DNA from: Clostridia bacterium | GTDB taxonomy: Bacteria; Bacillota; DSM-521; Neomoorellales; SLTJ01 | Assembly (NCBI GenBank): GCA_004347685.1 | Contig: SLTJ01000034.1 | Span: forward strand, 1 to 38,828 | Length of the DNA stretch: 38,828 nt | Direction: 5' to 3' | Shown: positions 35,547-38,828 of the stretch, piece by piece | Layout: the number at the start of each line of letters is the position of its first letter | How positions within the stretch are numbered: the stretch's first letter is position 1 | Notes under the pieces: model-generated | Told to the model about the DNA's origin: nothing | The model's input: the letters and a program-made list of their open reading frames with translations, nothing else | The model's database searches: none | Program-made: the position numbers and the translations under genes

Positions 35547-36449
35547 GTGAGAGATATGCTGTCTGAGCAGCCACATACCTTCTCTAGCAAGGCCGGTGTA
35601 ACTCCGGAAGGGCTGGTACTCGTTGATAATCCATGCACCGGGAGCTATTCCCTCCCGGAGGTATTGAACCGGGTGATCCTAGGCAATGCCCTGGAGGTAC
35701 TGGGGAAACTGCCTCCGGCCTCGGTGGATATGGTTTTTATGGACCCGCCCTATTTCCTCCAGTTGCCCAAGAAAGAACTGAGGAGATGGACAGTTAAGAC
35801 GGCGGTGGAAGGCGTAGAGGATGACTGGGACAAATTCGCATCCTTTGCCGAGTACGACGCCTTCATTGCCCGGCTGCTGGAAGAGGTCAAGCGGGTGATG
35901 AAGCCCCAGGCCACCCTCTGGGCCATCGCCACCTACCACAGTATTTTCCGCATCGGCAAGATTATCCAGGACGTGGGCTATTGGATTCTCAACGACGTCC
36001 TCTGGGTAAAGACGAACCCTATGCCCAACTGGCTGGGAGTGCGGTTCACCAATGCCACAGAGACCCTCATCTGGGCAGTTAAGGATAAGAAGGCAAAAGG
36101 CTACGCCTTCGATAGAGAACTGGCCCGGGCCTTCGGGATGGGGAAGGTGGGCGCGAACGTGTGGGTCCTGCCCATCTGCACCGGCGCGGAGCGGCTCAAA
36201 GACGAGCACGGGAAAAAGCTGCACTCCACACAGAAACCCGCAGAGTTATTGCGGAGGGTCATCCTCACCTCCACGCGGGAGGGCGACGTGGTCCTGGACC
36301 CGGTGGCCGGGGTGGGCACCAGCGGCCATGTGGCCCGGGCCCTGGGCCGGGACTTTATCATGATCGAGATCAATCCCAGGTATGTGGAAGGCATAAGAAA
36401 AAGGTTCCAGACAGTGCCGAAACCCTTTAGCGAACCACCGTCACCATGA
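35547..36449 (+). CDS. CcrM/HinfI-like DNA adenine methyltransferase
   Basis: A 300-residue beta-class N6-adenine methyltransferase. The catalytic DPPY is at residues 66-69 and the AdoMet motif DPVAGVGTSG is at 251-260, giving the order DPPY, target region, AdoMet motif. The middle strongly recalls CcrM (EDDWDKFASFAEYDAF, YHSIFRIGKIIQDVGYWILN, NPMPNWLGVRFTNATETLIW), whose target is GANTC. The protein stops soon after the AdoMet motif and lacks the C-terminal extension of about 60-80 residues that CcrM and M.HinfI have. No restriction endonuclease lies beside it, so it looks solitary. The GTG at 35547 or the ATG at 35556 may be the start. The GANTC specificity is inferred from similarity. Confidence 0.92.
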   Translation: MRDMLSEQPHTFSSKAGVTPEGLVLVDNPCTGSYSLPEVLNRVILGNALEVLGKLPPASVDMVFMDPPYFLQLPKKELRRWTVKTAVEGVEDDWDKFASFAEYDAFIARLLEEVKRVMKPQATLWAIATYHSIFRIGKIIQDVGYWILNDVLWVKTNPMPNWLGVRFTNATETLIWAVKDKKAKGYAFDRELARAFGMGKVGANVWVLPICTGAERLKDEHGKKLHSTQKPAELLRRVILTSTREGDVVLDPVAGVGTSGHVARALGRDFIMIEINPRYVEGIRKRFQTVPKPFSEPPSP

Positions 36450-36458
36450 TCCCTCGGG

Positions 36459-37310
36459 TTATGCTAAACTCCCTTCCCCCACGAGGCTCCTGGCGAAGGC
36501 TAGCTGCGGCCCGTAGTCTTCGTACTTATCTACGGGGGTTTCCAGGAGCAGAGGCAACCGGCCCAGGAAGGGGTGGACGATGATGGCGGATATCCCGGTT
36601 TCTCCCAATTCCCCCCGGCCTAGGACCGCATGGCGATCCTTACGGCTGCCCATGGGCACCAGGGAGTCGTTCAGGTGCATGCACTTTACCCGCTCCAAGC
36701 CCACTTCGGCCTCCAACCTGTCCACCAGCCGGTCACAACCCGCGCGCGTGCGCAGATCCCAGCCGGCGGCGAAGAGATGGGCGGAATCCAGGCATACCCC
36801 CAGGGCTGCCGGAAACCCCAATGCTCGTAGGATGTAGCCCAGGTCCTCCAGGGAACCGATTTCCCGGCTTTGCAGGGCCATGGTTTCCAGGCATAAAACC
36901 GGCCGGTTGGGCACGTCCAGCTCCAGGGACTTTTCCAGCAAAGAGGTTATCTGCCGCAAGGCCGTCTCGCGGTCCGCCTCGTAGTGCCCGGGATGGCTGA
37001 CCAGGATTTCGCCCTCTAGTTCCCCGACCCGCTGCAAGTCTTCCTCCACCACCATGGCCGCGAAATCACCCGGGCGGCCGCCCGTGGCCGCTAGGTTTAC
37101 CGTATAGGGCAAGTGGCCCACCACCGGGTAAATATCATGCTCCTCCCGCGACCGTCGCCAGCGGCCGATTTCCTCCGGCCCGATCCGGCGGGCCGCCCCG
37201 CCCCGGGGATTGCGGGTAAAGTACTGGAAGGTATTGGCGCCGATGCCGGCGGCAAAGGCTGCTGCCTTATCCAGGCCTTTGGTAATGGTGAGGTGGCAGC
37301 CGATCCGCAC
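36459..37310 (-). CDS. nfo: Endonuclease IV (AP endonuclease)
   Basis: A zinc-dependent TIM-barrel enzyme that cuts DNA at abasic sites in base-excision repair. Recognisable parts are RIGCHLTITKGLDKAA, VGHLPYTVNLAA, ILVSHPGHYEADRETALRQI, LCLETMALQSREIGSLED, GVCLDSAHLFAAGWDL and CMHLNDSLVPMGSRKDRHAV, which supply the three-zinc site residues (His, Glu, Asp). At 283 residues it has the usual size. The GTG at 37310 lies close behind GGGGGAGG. It converges with the methyltransferase gene with only nine bases between. Confidence 0.96.
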   Translation of the reverse strand: MRIGCHLTITKGLDKAAAFAAGIGANTFQYFTRNPRGGAARRIGPEEIGRWRRSREEHDIYPVVGHLPYTVNLAATGGRPGDFAAMVVEEDLQRVGELEGEILVSHPGHYEADRETALRQITSLLEKSLELDVPNRPVLCLETMALQSREIGSLEDLGYILRALGFPAALGVCLDSAHLFAAGWDLRTRAGCDRLVDRLEAEVGLERVKCMHLNDSLVPMGSRKDRHAVLGRGELGETGISAIIVHPFLGRLPLLLETPVDKYEDYGPQLAFARSLVGEGSLA

Positions 37311-37357
37311 GGGCCTCCCCCTTTCTCAAAGCCGAAGCTTGCGGTCAAAACCGCGCT

Positions 37358-38635
37358 TCAGATGGCTGGGTTCCGTACCCGCTTGCGAATTTGCCAGTTC
37401 AGGGCCCAGAGCCCCGGCCCGTAGCGGTGAAACAGCCCCAGGCGGCTGGCAATAGAGCTGAGGGAATAAAACTCCTTCCAGGCCCAGTTACGGCCTTCCT
37501 GCAGCGTCTTGGCCGACATGCCCCGGGGTTCAAAGACTACATGGCTCACATCATAATGCGCCCAGTTGTCGTCTATTATGCGCCCCTGTTGTTCCATTTC
37601 GGTGTAGAGAGGCGTCCCTGGATACGGGGTCAGAATAGCAAACTGAGCCGCTTCCATCTTGTTGCGCCGGGCGAAGTCTACGGTGCGCTCAAAAACAGCC
37701 TCGTCATCCTCGTCGAAGCCGAAAACAAAAGCCCCCTCTACACTTAAACCGTGCCGGTGGATGGTGGTGATGGCCTCCTCGTACTCCTCCACCTGGTTTT
37801 GCTTCTTGTGCATCTCCTTCAGGGTGGTCGGCGACAGGGACTCAAAGCCGATAAACAGGCCGATGCAGCCGCTCTCCCGGGCTAGATCCAGCAGGTCGGG
37901 GTGTTTGGCTATGTTAATGGAACCCTGGCTGAACCAGGTTATCTTTTGCTGGACGAGGGCCTGGAACAGATTCCGGGCGTAGCGCAGATTACCTATGATA
38001 TTGTCGTCCACAAAAGCTACCAGTTTGTTTGGCAGCGTCCCGATCTCCTTCACTACCTCCATTACCGGCCGAAAGCGGTAAGTATGGCCGAAAAAGGTGG
38101 TCACGGAGCAAAAGCTGCAGGCAAAGGGGCAGCCCCGGGTGGTGTAAACAGTGCTGGGAAGCAGATAGCGTTCGTGGTTCAGCAACTGGCGGCGGGCCGG
38201 GGACAGGCTGTCCAGGGAAGGATACTGGGCCGCGCGATAAAAAGGCTGCAGGCCGCCAGCCAGGAAATCTTTGACAACCTGCGGCCAGGTGGCTTCGGCC
38301 TCGCCGATAACCACGGCGTCGGCATGTTGGATCGCTTCCTCCGGCAAGGCCGTGGAATGAATCCCTCCCAGGACCACCTTCACCCCCCGGGCCCGGAAGG
38401 CGTCGGCGATCTGATAGGCCCGGGGAGCCAGGGAAGTCATGGCCGTTATCCCTACCAGATCCGCATCCAGGCTGGTGTCCACATCTTCCAGGTTCTCGTC
38501 AACAATGCGGATTTCCCAGTCTTCTGGAGTTAGACCAGCGACGATGGCCAAATTCAGGGGCGGAAAAATACCCTTGGTTTTTTCCTTTTTCCACAGAGGG
38601 TCGGCCCAGGAAGGGGCGATAAGGACCAGCTTCAC
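37358..38635 (-). CDS. B12-binding radical SAM protein
   Basis: A class B-type enzyme with an N-terminal cobalamin-binding Rossmann domain (residues 1-130; VLIAPSW, DLVGITAMTSLAPRAYQIAD, VVLGGIHSTALPEEA) and a radical SAM barrel with the cluster motif CPFACSFC in TTRGCPFACSFCSVTTFFG. The C-terminal part (YPGTPLYTEMEQQGRII) resembles the DUF4070 end of this group. Members include BchE-like cyclases and HpnJ/HpnR-like hopanoid enzymes, but the substrate here is unknown. The B12 motif DxHxxG is not intact, so cobalamin may bind base-off without a His ligand or not at all. The GTG at 38635 has GGGGGT seven bases upstream and is preferred over the frame start at 38677. Confidence 0.92.
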   Translation of the reverse strand: MKLVLIAPSWADPLWKKEKTKGIFPPLNLAIVAGLTPEDWEIRIVDENLEDVDTSLDADLVGITAMTSLAPRAYQIADAFRARGVKVVLGGIHSTALPEEAIQHADAVVIGEAEATWPQVVKDFLAGGLQPFYRAAQYPSLDSLSPARRQLLNHERYLLPSTVYTTRGCPFACSFCSVTTFFGHTYRFRPVMEVVKEIGTLPNKLVAFVDDNIIGNLRYARNLFQALVQQKITWFSQGSINIAKHPDLLDLARESGCIGLFIGFESLSPTTLKEMHKKQNQVEEYEEAITTIHRHGLSVEGAFVFGFDEDDEAVFERTVDFARRNKMEAAQFAILTPYPGTPLYTEMEQQGRIIDDNWAHYDVSHVVFEPRGMSAKTLQEGRNWAWKEFYSLSSIASRLGLFHRYGPGLWALNWQIRKRVRNPAI

Positions 38636-38666
38636 CTTCAGACCCCCCTTCCGGCACTGCGCGCCG

Positions 38667-38695
38667 GAGGCACGCAATTCCTTGCGCGTGACCTC
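38667..38695 (-). promoter_or_regulatory. Leader hairpin before the radical SAM gene
   Basis: On the minus strand GAGG pairs with CCTC, CACG with CGTG and CAA with TTG around a GGAA tetraloop, with small bulges. It lies about 30 bases before the chosen start in the leader, may affect translation or transcript stability, and has no T-run. Confidence 0.35.
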
Positions 38696-38778
38696 GAATA
38701 AATAGGGGCCCTAGTTACGGCATGACCTTTTACTTGCACCTGATAGTACCTCCATCTTTTTGCTGGCGGGCTGGCTCT

Positions 38779-38807
38779 ACTCTAGCACATTCCGAGCTTG
38801 ATAGCAA
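38779..38807 (-). promoter_or_regulatory. Candidate promoter of the radical SAM gene
   Basis: On the minus strand TTGCTA (38807-38802) and TAGAGT (38784-38779) are 17 bases apart, predicting a leader of about 140 bases. Confidence 0.45.
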
Positions 38808-38828
38808 GATCTGGCGAAAAACGGCCCC

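Overview
The window looks like the chromosome of a high-GC, probably anaerobic and possibly thermophilic Firmicute (class Clostridia; a Moorella/Peptococcaceae-like organism is my inference). The grounds are the firmicute gene order xerC-hslV-hslU-codY next to rpsB-tsf-pyrH-frr-uppS-cdsA-dxr-rseP-ispG-proS, a CodY repressor, frequent TTG/GTG starts behind strong Shine-Dalgarno (SD) sites, a clostridial-type 2[4Fe-4S] ferredoxin, and a B12-binding radical SAM enzyme. No tRNA, rRNA, CRISPR array or intact insertion sequence was seen.

Left part (1-13.6 kb), accessory. Three secreted proteins lie on the minus strand: the N-terminus of an exported protein cut by the window edge, a 1382-residue multidomain protein carrying both a cohesin-like domain and a C-terminal dockerin, and a subtilisin-like protease that also ends in a dockerin. 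Next come a CRP-type regulator, a divergently transcribed MFS-LuxR fusion, a CHASE2 class III (probably adenylate) cyclase that overlaps a GAF/HD-GYP gene, and a DUF3307 membrane protein. A CRP-like palindrome (TGTGA-N6-TCACC) is centred about 41.5 bp upstream of the predicted start of transcription of the cohesin/dockerin gene. The regulator has the RETVTR recognition helix that reads TGTGA. The simplest model is a local circuit: external signal, CHASE2 cyclase, cAMP, CRP-like protein, dockerin-bearing surface proteins. Five direct copies and one inverted copy of GGATGAT lie in and around the divergent crp/luxR promoters. A 425-bp gap at 13.16-13.59 kb holds two tandem palindromes, a weak promoter and a possible structured RNA.

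Middle and right (13.6-35.2 kb), conserved core on the minus strand, read right to left. dprA-topA-trmFO handle DNA uptake, DNA topology and tRNA modification. xerC-hslV-hslU-codY end at a terminator. rpsB-tsf-pyrH-frr continue into a small PASTA-like protein and a ferredoxin that ends at a perfect terminator. uppS-cdsA-(AI-2E family permease)-dxr and rseP-ispG supply isoprenoid and phospholipid synthesis and a site-2 protease. proS and a GT2 glycosyltransferase follow. One small coiled-coil membrane protein with its own strong promoter is inserted in the opposite direction between dxr and rseP.

Right end (35.2-38.8 kb): a fragment of a secreted-protein C-terminus, a CcrM/HinfI-like DNA methyltransferase lacking the usual C-terminal extension and without a nearby restriction gene, endonuclease IV, and a B12-binding radical SAM protein. 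Coordinates, motifs and promoter spacings were read by eye. Family names rest on recognised motifs, not on searches.
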